A DNA stretch of 64,000 nucleotides from positions 1 through 64,000 of the forward strand of contig NZ_BSPW01000044.1 of NCBI RefSeq assembly GCF_030161235.1, in the 5' to 3' direction. Below are positions 38,193 to 46,701 of this stretch, piece after piece; position 1 is the stretch's first letter; every line of letters starts with the position of its first letter. The notes under the pieces are model-generated. The model was not told where the DNA came from. It ran no database searches and worked only from the letters and a program-made list of their open reading frames with translations. A program made the translations under genes and the position numbers. Origin of the DNA: Vibrio zhanjiangensis (GTDB lineage: Bacteria; Pseudomonadota; Gammaproteobacteria; Enterobacterales; Vibrionaceae).

Positions 38193-41100
38193 ATGTATTC
38201 CTTAATTGATGCTGCATTATCTCGAGTAAGGACAATGCTTGTCTTACTTGCTTTTGTTTTAATTGCCGGCATTGTCACTTATTTTACAGTACCCAAGGAA
38301 TCTAGTCCTGATATTACCATTCCTATCATTTATGTCTCAGTAGGCCATCAAGGTATTTCCCCTGCCGATTCAGAGCGTTTACTCGTAAGGCCAGTCGAGC
38401 AGGAACTTCGCTCGATAGAGGGAGTAAAAGAAATGACTTCTACAGCATCAGAGGGACATGCGTCTGTGATGCTCGAATTTAGTGTCGGAATTGATCTGAA
38501 TAAGGCTATGGCAGATGTTCGTGAAGCGGTGGATTTAGCCAAACCTAAACTACCAGAAGGTAGTGATGAGCCGACAGTGAATGAAGTCACTTTCGCTTCT
38601 AGAGAACCCGCTTTAACTGTGGTTTTGTATGGTAGTGTGCCAGAAAGAACGGTGGTGAAGATAGCTCGGCAGCTACGGGATAAGCTTGAAAGTTTTCGCC
38701 AAGTTCTTGAAGTAGATATTACAGGTGACAGGGACGATATTGTTGAGATCATCGTTGATCCTCTACTGATGGAAAGCTATGGGCTGGATCAGGCGGATAT
38801 CTATAACTTAATTGCTTTAAACAATAGGGTGGTTGCTGCAGGTTTTGTTGATACCGGTTATGGGCGATTTTCGGTAAAAGTCCCTTCAGTGTTTGATTCA
38901 ATCAAAGATGTACTTGAACTGCCTGTAAAAGTTGATGGGAAGCAAGTGATCACCTTTGGCGATGTGGCGACCGTTCGTCGCGCATTTCGAGATCCAGAAA
39001 GCTACGCTCGTTTGGATGGACAGTCAGCGATTGTTTTAGATGTGAAGAAACGAGCAGGAGAAAACATAATTGAAACGGTAGCGCTTATCAAACAGGTTCT
39101 GATAGAAGCGCAAAAATTACAAACTTGGCCAAATAACCTACAGGTGAAATATACTTGGGATCAGTCGAATGATGTCAAAATGATGCTCAATGATCTGCAG
39201 AATAATATCTTATCTGCCATTATTCTCGTTGTTGTGGTGATCATTGCAATTCTTGGGGTTCGGACTGCGCTTTTGGTTGGGATTTCTATTCCTGGTTCTT
39301 TTCTTACCGGTTTATTAGTACTTGCGGTATTTGGTTTGACTATCAATATTGTTGTCCTGTTTTCGCTGATCATGGCAGTCGGCATGCTGGTTGATGGCGC
39401 TATTGTGGTGACGGAATTTGCCGATCGACGTATGCAAGAAGGCATAGATAGAAAAGATGCATACCGAGAGGCGGCGAAACGTATGGCATGGCCTATTACC
39501 GCTTCGACTGCGACGACTTTAGCTGCTTTTGCTCCTTTGCTTTTTTGGCCTGATATAACAGGGGAGTTTATGCAATACCTTCCTTTGACCTTGATTGCTA
39601 CTTTGTCCGCTTCGCTAGCAATGGCATTGCTGTTCGTACCCGTGATGGGGAGTTTATTTGGTAAGCCACAACAGATAACAGCAAAACAAGGCCAAATCCT
39701 ACTCGCGCTCGAACATGGCGACTTTTCTAAAGCGACGGGTTTGACAAAACACTACTACCAGCTTCTTGATAAACTTCTCTATCATCCATTGAAAATTTTG
39801 TTTAGTGCTATTTTATTGGCAATGATTGTTGGTTGGGGATATTCGAAGTCGGGGCTGGGAGCTGAGTTTTTTCCTGAAGTCGATCCACCGTTTTTTACTG
39901 TTAAAGTACGCTCTCATGGCGATCTGTCTCTTGATGAAAAAGACACGATTATGCGTGATATTGAATCCACGATACTTGGACATGAAGAATTTGAAAGTGT
40001 CTATACCAAAACGGGAGGAGAGGATGAAATAGGGCAAATTCAAATCATCCCAGTTGATTGGCAGTATCGGCGCAAGATTAAATTGATTATTGAAGAATTG
40101 AAGCAATCAACGGATCAATATGCAGGGGTTGAGATTGAATATAGATTCCCAGAAGCTGGGCCTCCTGTAGAACATGATCTGGTTATCGAGCTTACTTCTC
40201 GAGATCTTGAAGAACTTGAGTCCGGAGCAAAAATGGTACGTGAGTGGGTTGATGGAGAGCCAGCTTTTAATAATGTGAGTGATACGTTGAGTAAAGGCGG
40301 AATTGATTGGCAAATAGATATACGTCGAGACGATGCATCTCGTTTTTTAGCCGATGCTACATTGGTAGGAAACACGGTTCAATTTGTCACTAATGGCCTT
40401 AAATTGGGGGATTATTTGCCTGATGATGCAACGGAAGAAGTCGATATTCTCGTCCGTTATCCTAAAGAAAAAAGAGATATTGGTCGCTTTGAACAGTTGA
40501 GAGTTAAAACAGCGGCTGGCATGGTGCCGATTACTAATTTTGCCAGCATTATTCCAAGCCCCAAGCAAAGTAGCATTCGTCGTGTTGATGGTAATAGGGT
40601 AATCAGTGTCTTCGCGGACATTGGAGAAGGTTATAACTTAACATTGGAGTTACCTAGGATAGAGCAGGCACTCACAGAGCTGTCGTTACCTGATGGAGTA
40701 GGATTTAAAATCCGTGGGAAGAATGAGAAGCAAGAGAACTCATCTAAATTTTTACAAAAGGCATTTTTGATTGCTCTAGTTTCAATGGCGTTAATTTTGC
40801 TGACTCAGTTTAACAGTTTTTATCAAGCTTTCTTAATACTGAGTGCAGTGCTCTTTTCAACGGTGGGGGTTCTGATTGGATTGCTAGTTTTTCAAAAGCC
40901 GTTTGGTGTGATTATGTCAGGAATTGGTGTAATTGCATTGGCAGGTATAGTGGTAAATAACAATATTGTATTGATTGATACGTATAATCAGTTAGTTAGA
41001 CACGGAGTGGAAAAGCGCGATGCGATTTTACGTACGGGGGTTCAGCGCTTAAGACCGGTTTTGCTGACGACCATCACTACCATCCTTGGCTTACTTCCCA

Positions 41101-41357
41101 TGGTAATGGAAATGAACATTGACTTAATTAATCAAAGAGTGGAATTTGGCGCACCTAGCACTCAGTGGTGGTCACAGTTAGCCACTGCGGTTGCTGGTGG
41201 TTTAACCTTTGCGACATTGCTGACGCTGATTTTGACTCCGTGTTTATTGATGCTAAGTCGTGAACCCAAAGTGGAAATTAACCCTAGTATGGACGCTGAA
41301 ATTCCCCCCAAAAAAGTTAGACCATTGAGTCTACGCTCGGGGAAGGGGGGAGATTAA
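38193..41357 (+). CDS. RND efflux permease (AcrB/ACR_tran superfamily)
   Basis: Inner-membrane proton-coupled exporter of 1054 residues with the RND layout: helix 1 at about 12-32, a large periplasmic loop, helices 2-7, a second loop and helices 8-12. The proton-relay positions are unusual: helix 4 reads LVDGAIVV, with Asp401 kept but Gly402 in place of the second Asp of AcrB, and helix 10 reads VVNNNIV, with Asn922 where AcrB has Lys940. It therefore belongs to an RND subgroup distinct from AcrB. The C-terminal tail is basic. It is co-transcribed with the adaptor gene. Confidence 0.93.
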   Translation: MYSLIDAALSRVRTMLVLLAFVLIAGIVTYFTVPKESSPDITIPIIYVSVGHQGISPADSERLLVRPVEQELRSIEGVKEMTSTASEGHASVMLEFSVGIDLNKAMADVREAVDLAKPKLPEGSDEPTVNEVTFASREPALTVVLYGSVPERTVVKIARQLRDKLESFRQVLEVDITGDRDDIVEIIVDPLLMESYGLDQADIYNLIALNNRVVAAGFVDTGYGRFSVKVPSVFDSIKDVLELPVKVDGKQVITFGDVATVRRAFRDPESYARLDGQSAIVLDVKKRAGENIIETVALIKQVLIEAQKLQTWPNNLQVKYTWDQSNDVKMMLNDLQNNILSAIILVVVVIIAILGVRTALLVGISIPGSFLTGLLVLAVFGLTINIVVLFSLIMAVGMLVDGAIVVTEFADRRMQEGIDRKDAYREAAKRMAWPITASTATTLAAFAPLLFWPDITGEFMQYLPLTLIATLSASLAMALLFVPVMGSLFGKPQQITAKQGQILLALEHGDFSKATGLTKHYYQLLDKLLYHPLKILFSAILLAMIVGWGYSKSGLGAEFFPEVDPPFFTVKVRSHGDLSLDEKDTIMRDIESTILGHEEFESVYTKTGGEDEIGQIQIIPVDWQYRRKIKLIIEELKQSTDQYAGVEIEYRFPEAGPPVEHDLVIELTSRDLEELESGAKMVREWVDGEPAFNNVSDTLSKGGIDWQIDIRRDDASRFLADATLVGNTVQFVTNGLKLGDYLPDDATEEVDILVRYPKEKRDIGRFEQLRVKTAAGMVPITNFASIIPSPKQSSIRRVDGNRVISVFADIGEGYNLTLELPRIEQALTELSLPDGVGFKIRGKNEKQENSSKFLQKAFLIALVSMALILLTQFNSFYQAFLILSAVLFSTVGVLIGLLVFQKPFGVIMSGIGVIALAGIVVNNNIVLIDTYNQLVRHGVEKRDAILRTGVQRLRPVLLTTITTILGLLPMVMEMNIDLINQRVEFGAPSTQWWSQLATAVAGGLTFATLLTLILTPCLLMLSREPKVEINPSMDAEIPPKKVRPLSLRSGKGGD

Positions 41358-41359
41358 AA

Positions 41360-42646
41360 CTATCGAGTAGCGAGTAGCTCACCATAACGGTTGAGTTTGG
41401 CTAATTTGATCTTTGCATTGGCAATAAAAGTAGTTTTTTCCTTTCCTTTTAATGAGTTGGCTTGAGGTAGTTGTACGGTTCTCGGGTTTTTATGAATGCC
41501 ATTAACTAAAAACTCATAATGCAAATGTGGTCCAGTGACTCGACCTGTTCCTCCTAGAGTACCAATAGTCTGACCTTGCTTAACGCGCTGACCCGTTTTG
41601 ACTTTACGTTTAGTCAAGTGAAGATATTTGGTGATATAGGTATTACTGTGTCTTATGAAAACATAGTTACCATTGAATTTGTTATAGCTAGACTGTTGCA
41701 CAACACCGTCGCCGGCAGCCCAGATAGGTGTGCCTACCGGTGCAACATAATCTGTCCCTCTATGTGCCTTAATCCTCCCTGTTACTGGATGAAGGCGTCG
41801 AGGGTTAAAGTTGGAAGAAACGCGCCGAAAATCCACAGGTGAGCGCAAAAATGCTTTGCGCATTGCTCTACCATTTTCATCATAGTAGTTTCCGTCTTTG
41901 TCATTTAAGATAGCTTTAAAGGTATCGCCTTGGTTGGTAAAGATAGCCGCGATGATTTTTCCCTGGCCTACGACTTCACCTTCCACAATCTGATCTTGAT
42001 AGAGAATTTCGAAGTGGTCACCTTTTCGTATGTCAAGGGCAAAGTCAATATCCCAACCAAAAATACCAGCAAGCTCCATGATCTGGTTTGCTGTGAGTCC
42101 CGCGCCAACCCCCGCATTCCAAAAATTTGATGTAATGTCAGCATCAGCATAATTGTATTGATAATTCACTTCCTTTTTTTCTAATCTGGAGCTAAAACCA
42201 GTGTCTGAACGTGTGATTAAAAAGGTTTCATAGGCACTTAACTTACGAGAGATCTGCACCAGTTGATTGTCTGTGTCAAAACCAAAGAAGAAAGTATCTC
42301 CTGGACGTATACGAGTCAGGTGCTGTTTAATGTCTTTATTGGTTGTGGTGAGATCATAAAGGAGTCGAGGGGAAAGCCCTGCTCTTTGGAACAGTAGAGC
42401 CATGCTATCACCAGAGCCAATGGTATGTTTTTCCCAGCGTAGTGTGGCGCTACTACTGGTGGAGGTCGACGTTGCTAATGAGTCTACATCTATATTGATA
42501 GGGTAGTATTGACCTACCTGATAAATTTTTTTCTCTGATCTTAAATCGCTGGGAGAAGGAAGCAGTAGTGCGATCACAATGAGTGCACTAAATAAGACAA
42601 TAAAAGCTCTGTGTATCACGGGTAGCTGATTGAAAATAGGCAGCAT
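41360..42646 (-). CDS. M23 family peptidoglycan DD-endopeptidase (MepM/Shy-like)
   Basis: Membrane-anchored zinc endopeptidase that cuts peptide cross-links to allow cell-wall growth. The 428-residue protein has an N-terminal membrane helix (about 15-33), an OapA/LysM-like region near 70-140, a Csd3-type second domain and the LytM catalytic domain. Zinc ligands are in HRGTDY (HxxxD, near residue 300) and HLHYEF (HxH, near residue 381). Length and domain order match E. coli MepM (YebA) and Vibrio ShyA/ShyC. It is convergent with the RND permease gene, with 2 bp between stops. Confidence 0.93.
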   Translation of the reverse strand: MLPIFNQLPVIHRAFIVLFSALIVIALLLPSPSDLRSEKKIYQVGQYYPINIDVDSLATSTSTSSSATLRWEKHTIGSGDSMALLFQRAGLSPRLLYDLTTTNKDIKQHLTRIRPGDTFFFGFDTDNQLVQISRKLSAYETFLITRSDTGFSSRLEKKEVNYQYNYADADITSNFWNAGVGAGLTANQIMELAGIFGWDIDFALDIRKGDHFEILYQDQIVEGEVVGQGKIIAAIFTNQGDTFKAILNDKDGNYYDENGRAMRKAFLRSPVDFRRVSSNFNPRRLHPVTGRIKAHRGTDYVAPVGTPIWAAGDGVVQQSSYNKFNGNYVFIRHSNTYITKYLHLTKRKVKTGQRVKQGQTIGTLGGTGRVTGPHLHYEFLVNGIHKNPRTVQLPQANSLKGKEKTTFIANAKIKLAKLNRYGELLATR

Positions 42647-42775
42647 ATTTCTTTCGTTTTCAAAAATCAGTAAAATATAGTTACCTGTTTAGTCTAACTG
42701 GTTTCAAAAATCCTCGCTATTCAAGTAATATGGTAAATTACTAAATTTTTGCCAAATCTGTGGGAGTGAACAAGA

Positions 42776-43963
42776 ATGGCGAGTATTGAAGCGGCTCTAG
42801 CCGAGATTAAGCGCGGCGTTGAAGAGCTTATCCCTGAAGAAGAGTTGATAGCAAAGCTAAAAGAAAAGCGCCCTTTGCGTATTAAATTGGGCGCGGACCC
42901 TACCGCTCCAGATATTCACCTTGGTCATACGGTTATTTTCAATAAACTCCGTTTGTTCCAAGAGCTTGGTCATGATGTCACTTTCCTTATCGGTGATTTT
43001 ACCGCGATGGTGGGTGATCCAACCGGTAAAAATGCCACACGTCCTCCTTTAAGTCGTGAGGATGTTATTCGTAATGCAGAAACCTATAAAGAGCAGGTTT
43101 TTAAAATTCTTGATCCGGCGAAAACTAAGATTCAATTCAATTCAGAATGGCTTTCTGAGCTTGGCGCTGAGGGTATGATTCGTCTTGCAGCTAACCAGAC
43201 GGTGGCAAGAATGCTTGAACGTGATGATTTTAAAAAACGTTACGCAGGCGGCCAACCGATCGCAATTCACGAATTTATGTACCCGTTGCTTCAGGGGTGG
43301 GATTCTGTTGCGATGGAAACGGATGTTGAACTTGGGGGAACCGATCAGAAGTTTAACTTGTTAATGGGACGTGAACTACAAAAAGCGAATGGACAGAAAC
43401 CACAAGTTGTTTTGATGATGCCGCTGCTCGTTGGTCTTGATGGCGAGAAGAAGATGTCTAAATCTGCCAACAACTACATTGGTATTAGTGAAGCGCCAAG
43501 TGAAATGTTTGGTAAGATCATGTCTATATCGGATGAGTTGATGTGGAGTTACTATGATTTACTGTCTTTCCGTCCGTTAGAAGAAATTGCTCAGTTTAAG
43601 GCAAGTATTGCTGAAGGAGAAAACCCTCGCAATATTAAAGTCCTACTTGCTAAAGAAATTATTGCGCGTTTCCATAGTGAAGCTGATGCAGAAGCCGCAG
43701 AGCAAGAGTTTGTCAATCGATTTGCAAAGAATCAAGTTCCAGATGAAATGCCTGAATTTACTTTTGATGCAGGGCTACCAGTGAGTAATTTGCTAAAAGA
43801 AGCAGGCTTGTGTGCTTCGACTTCAGAGGCGATGCGAATGGTGAAACAAGGCGCGGCTAAGGTTGATAGTGAAAAAATATCAGATGCTAAGTTTACCCCT
43901 GCTGCTGGAACGTATGTTTTCCAAGTTGGTAAGCGCAAATTTGCTCGTATCACAATTAACTAG
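42776..43963 (+). CDS. tyrS: Tyrosine-tRNA ligase
   Basis: Class Ic aminoacyl-tRNA synthetase charging tRNA(Tyr). The 395-residue protein has HLGH (48-51) and KMSKS (226-230) signatures and a C-terminal S4 RNA-binding domain (about 335-395). The canonical KMSKS and the shorter length fit the TyrZ-like bacterial subgroup rather than the 424-residue E. coli TyrS with its altered KFGKT motif. The ATG at 42776 is preceded by GGGAG. A terminator follows 15 bp after the stop. Confidence 0.96.
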   Translation: MASIEAALAEIKRGVEELIPEEELIAKLKEKRPLRIKLGADPTAPDIHLGHTVIFNKLRLFQELGHDVTFLIGDFTAMVGDPTGKNATRPPLSREDVIRNAETYKEQVFKILDPAKTKIQFNSEWLSELGAEGMIRLAANQTVARMLERDDFKKRYAGGQPIAIHEFMYPLLQGWDSVAMETDVELGGTDQKFNLLMGRELQKANGQKPQVVLMMPLLVGLDGEKKMSKSANNYIGISEAPSEMFGKIMSISDELMWSYYDLLSFRPLEEIAQFKASIAEGENPRNIKVLLAKEIIARFHSEADAEAAEQEFVNRFAKNQVPDEMPEFTFDAGLPVSNLLKEAGLCASTSEAMRMVKQGAAKVDSEKISDAKFTPAAGTYVFQVGKRKFARITIN

Positions 43964-43978
43964 TTGTTAGATGGTATA

Positions 43979-44002
43979 AAAAAGCGTCGATAGGCGCTTT
44001 TT
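43979..44002 (+). terminator. Terminator of tyrS
   Basis: AAAAAGCG (43979-43986) pairs with CGCTTTTT (43995-44002) around an 8-nt loop, with the T-run inside the descending arm. Confidence 0.85.
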
Positions 44003-44114
44003 ACTCAGTTAGCTCATCAATACTGTGATTATTTTCATAGATTTGACTGGAATAAATACCGTTCTTTGATATTATCCTGCTGCTGTCATCTTGGCAGTTC
44101 TTTTGGAGATTTTT

Positions 44115-44159
44115 ATGAACAATACCGACCATCCTCCTAGTATGGAGGGAGAAAACTAA
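44115..44159 (+). CDS. 14-codon leader ORF upstream of the mgtE-like gene
   Basis: ATG at 44115, preceded by a TTGGAG site with 7-8 nt spacing, opens MNNTDHPPSMEGEN and stops at TAA 44157-44159. The peptide contains Asp, Pro-Pro and two Glu residues, the composition known to destabilise translating ribosomes at low magnesium (as in the mgtL leader of mgtA). Its last codons overlap two competing RNA pairings. I infer that this is a regulatory leader peptide; there is no homology evidence. Confidence 0.5.
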   Translation: MNNTDHPPSMEGEN

Positions 44160-44250
44160 GCCTGCATCGGTGTTGACTGTTCATGTCTCTGCCATGTGGC
44201 GGAGTACTTCTTTTCTAAAGAAAAACTCACGTTTTTCTCCTTCCTCTCTA
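44133..44250 (+). promoter_or_regulatory. Structured 5' leader with mutually exclusive pairings (attenuator candidate)
   Basis: Hairpin A is CCTCC (44133-44137) / GGAGG (44144-44148) inside the leader ORF. A long-range alternative pairs GGAGGGAGAAAA (44144-44155) with TTTTCTCCTTCC (44233-44244), 12 bp with one G-U. The second arm of that helix also forms hairpin C, AGAAAAA (44219-44225) / TTTTTCT (44232-44238). A separate 7-bp hairpin, CTCTGCC / GGCGGAG, lies at 44187-44204. The pyrimidine-rich, G-poor stretch from 44233 onward resembles a Rho-loading site. It does not look like an M-box or a yybP-ykoY element. Confidence 0.5.
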
Positions 44251-44338
44251 GAATTTTAGTTGCTACACGTCTGTGATTGCTACTTTCACGGTCGTCGTGA
44301 CTTGATGGTCGTTACCTATGCCAATCGGGAGATTCGCC

Positions 44339-45184
44339 ATGAAGGTAATGAACAATGCATATATTGAAAATACCCACTACTTTTCAGATCAAGAAATAGG
44401 GGCTGCTCGCAATGCTTTTTTGCAATATGAGCAAGATAAACAGGTTTACCTACTCACGGTCATGCAGCTTGAAGAGGCTGTTGCGATTTTGCAGCACTGT
44501 TCAGTTGGATACGTGCAGCAGCTCATTGCTATGCTGGAAAATGATGGATACGACAAACTGGCACGTCACTACGCACACAGATTGGGCTTTATCCATTCAG
44601 AAGTTGAAACGACAGGTGGTTATCTTAACACATCCGTTTTGGAGCACGTGAAGCAGCGTATTGGCTGGATTATTTCATTGGCCCTACTAGGCATTGTTTC
44701 TGGGCTGATCATCTCTCAGTATGAAGACACGCTTAGTCAGCTTGTTTTGTTAGCGGTTTATATGCCTGTTATAGCGGCAGCTGGTGGAAATACGGGCACC
44801 CAGGCAGCAACCTTAGTTATTCGGGCCTTGGCTACTGGTGAACTTAGAAAACGACAGTGGTTTGCTGTTTTTTGGAAAGAGAGTCGAGTAGCGGTCTGCT
44901 TAGCGCTGGCGATCGCAATAGTAATCGTTGCTCGAGTCATGTTGTTTAGCGATCCTACCTCAACCGGAGGGTTTAGTCTCAATGTCATTGCTAGCGCTAT
45001 TGCTGTTGCACTGTTTATCCAAGTGACGTTGTCGACAACTTTGGGAGGACTATTGCCTATCTTAGCAAGGGGGTGCAAATTGGACCCAGCCGTTTTAGTG
45101 AGTCCAGTATTAGCATCGATAGTTGATATTTCAGGGATGTGGATCTTCTTTAATGTCGTCAATCATTTTTTGGGCATTAGCTGA
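44339..45184 (+). CDS. MgtE-family magnesium transporter lacking CBS domains
   Basis: Predicted Mg2+ channel/transporter of the inner membrane. I use the ATG at 44339 (GGGAG 7 nt upstream), giving 281 residues; an ATG at 44318 lacks a ribosome-binding site. The first ~110 residues form a soluble helical region resembling part of the MgtE N-domain. The two CBS domains that gate classical MgtE (about 450 residues) are absent. The transmembrane domain keeps the AAAGGNTGTQAATL motif and the pore Asp at residue 263 (ASIVDISG). It is preceded by a long structured leader and ends overlapping dacB by 22 bp on the opposite strand. Metal specificity is inferred from the family. Confidence 0.85.
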   Translation: MKVMNNAYIENTHYFSDQEIGAARNAFLQYEQDKQVYLLTVMQLEEAVAILQHCSVGYVQQLIAMLENDGYDKLARHYAHRLGFIHSEVETTGGYLNTSVLEHVKQRIGWIISLALLGIVSGLIISQYEDTLSQLVLLAVYMPVIAAAGGNTGTQAATLVIRALATGELRKRQWFAVFWKESRVAVCLALAIAIVIVARVMLFSDPTSTGGFSLNVIASAIAVALFIQVTLSTTLGGLLPILARGCKLDPAVLVSPVLASIVDISGMWIFFNVVNHFLGIS

Positions 45185-46596
45185 CTAAATTTGACGACAT
45201 CTTTATAAAAAGTTTCTTCAAATAGAGTAATTGGAGCGACGGTTGGAGGACTGTCGCTGCTTTTCTTTTCAGGGTAATAATCAGCGACATATTGCACAAA
45301 TAATGTTGAAGGTTCCCCTGAAAGATCCAATCCAAATCCGGTCATATTATGACTACCATAAAGCGATCCACTTTTGGCGATAATACGACTTTTTATCGGA
45401 TCTTTTCTCATGCTACGCCGATATTTGAGCGTTCCTGATTCCCCTGATTTTGGCATTAAGTCGATTAGATTGAGCTGTTCATCGTTTAACCATATATGAC
45501 GTAGAATCTGGGCCATGGTGTGACTTGAGAAACGGTTGTTACGAGAAAGTCCAGAACCATCAGCCATAGGTATATTACGTAGGTCTATTCCTGTGTGAGC
45601 AAAAATGATTTGTTTGATAGCTTTAGTACCATTGCTAAAACTGCCCGGTTGAATATAGAACTTGGCACCAAGCGTTTTGGTTAAATTATCAGCAATTAAG
45701 TTGTCGGACTCTTTGAGCATAGTTGTAAGCAAGCTGGTTAACGGTAATGAATAATGAGTCGCTAGGGTGGAAGTCATCACTGATGTATCGGTGGGATTAC
45801 CTACATTGACTGAACCAGAGAAAGATACATTTATTTGATTCAATACGTTACTTAACATGCGCTGAGTATAAAGTTCAGGGTCTTGAACGGCGAATTTAAG
45901 CGGTAAAGGCTTGGTTCTTTCAATCAAGCAGCCTTGCAACTGGTAATGATTATTGGAAGCGGTAATTAGCTCGAGGTCACATTGTGTGCTTTCTTGATAA
46001 TCTTTGCTAACACTTGTTGCTTTTGTGGTGACGTATACAGGAAAGTGTTCTGGTACATAAACCCTAGTGCGTCCGTTGTCCTCGGTATAAATTGAGGCTT
46101 GAACACAGTTTCCATCTAAAGTGACCGCGGTTGCTGGGGCACTGTAGCAGACGCCAAGAATATCCCATGGCCAACCTACCGCACGATCGTAACCAGTGAA
46201 GGCGCTATTGTTGAGCCAGATATCACCATGTATTTGCGTTAACCCGTTTTTTTTGGCAATTAAAAACAGTTGTATTAGATCCTCTGTGGTTAATGTTGGA
46301 TCACCAGAGAAGTCGATAACAATGTCCTGACCTCTCTGTTCCAGTCGCGTTTCATAACGAAAATCGTTACCAAGCTCGAGCTTTGCAGCTAAAGCTGTCA
46401 CCAGCTTTAAAGTGCTTGCGGGGGGGAAAAGAAGGTCACCATTTTGTGTATCAAGTAGGGTACTACGTTGGTTTAGCGACTCAACGATAAGGCTGGCTCG
46501 ACTTCCTTGTGGTAATTGAGCCATAGGGGTATAGGCGAAAGTTGACAGGGAAAAGAGCAGAACTAAAAACGGCAAAAATAATCTGGACAGCTGCAT
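45163..46596 (-). CDS. dacB: D-alanyl-D-alanine carboxypeptidase/endopeptidase, PBP4
   Basis: Class C low-molecular-weight penicillin-binding protein of the periplasm that cleaves peptidoglycan peptide cross-links. The 477-residue preprotein has a signal peptide (cleavage near FAYT), the nucleophile motif SxxK at Ser61-Lys64 (STLK), SDN in LKESDNLIADN, and KSG near residue 417. Length equals E. coli DacB. It is convergent with the mgtE-like gene; their 3' ends overlap by 22 bp, so transcripts may be antisense at their tails. Confidence 0.96.
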   Translation of the reverse strand: MQLSRLFLPFLVLLFSLSTFAYTPMAQLPQGSRASLIVESLNQRSTLLDTQNGDLLFPPASTLKLVTALAAKLELGNDFRYETRLEQRGQDIVIDFSGDPTLTTEDLIQLFLIAKKNGLTQIHGDIWLNNSAFTGYDRAVGWPWDILGVCYSAPATAVTLDGNCVQASIYTEDNGRTRVYVPEHFPVYVTTKATSVSKDYQESTQCDLELITASNNHYQLQGCLIERTKPLPLKFAVQDPELYTQRMLSNVLNQINVSFSGSVNVGNPTDTSVMTSTLATHYSLPLTSLLTTMLKESDNLIADNLTKTLGAKFYIQPGSFSNGTKAIKQIIFAHTGIDLRNIPMADGSGLSRNNRFSSHTMAQILRHIWLNDEQLNLIDLMPKSGESGTLKYRRSMRKDPIKSRIIAKSGSLYGSHNMTGFGLDLSGEPSTLFVQYVADYYPEKKSSDSPPTVAPITLFEETFYKDVVKFSQLMPKK

Positions 46597-46644
46597 AGAA
46601 TAAAGTCACATAACCAAAGGCAAAAAACCAACCCAGTATAGCCA

Positions 46645-46674
46645 GTAAAAAAAACGCCCGCTATAAGCGGGCGT
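46645..46674 (-). terminator. Terminator of ompU
   Basis: On the minus strand ACGCCCGC pairs with GCGGGCGT (plus 46667-46674 and 46654-46661), followed by eight T's (plus A's at 46647-46654). Very strong intrinsic terminator 28 bp after the porin stop. Confidence 0.94.
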
Positions 46675-46701
46675 GATAACACGGTAATATTTACTCGTAA
46701 A

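Noticed and set aside
44160..44338. M-box or yybP-ykoY (Mn2+) riboswitch ahead of the mgtE-like gene
   Set aside because: The conserved core sequences I know for these families are not present; the region is better described as an unassigned leader.
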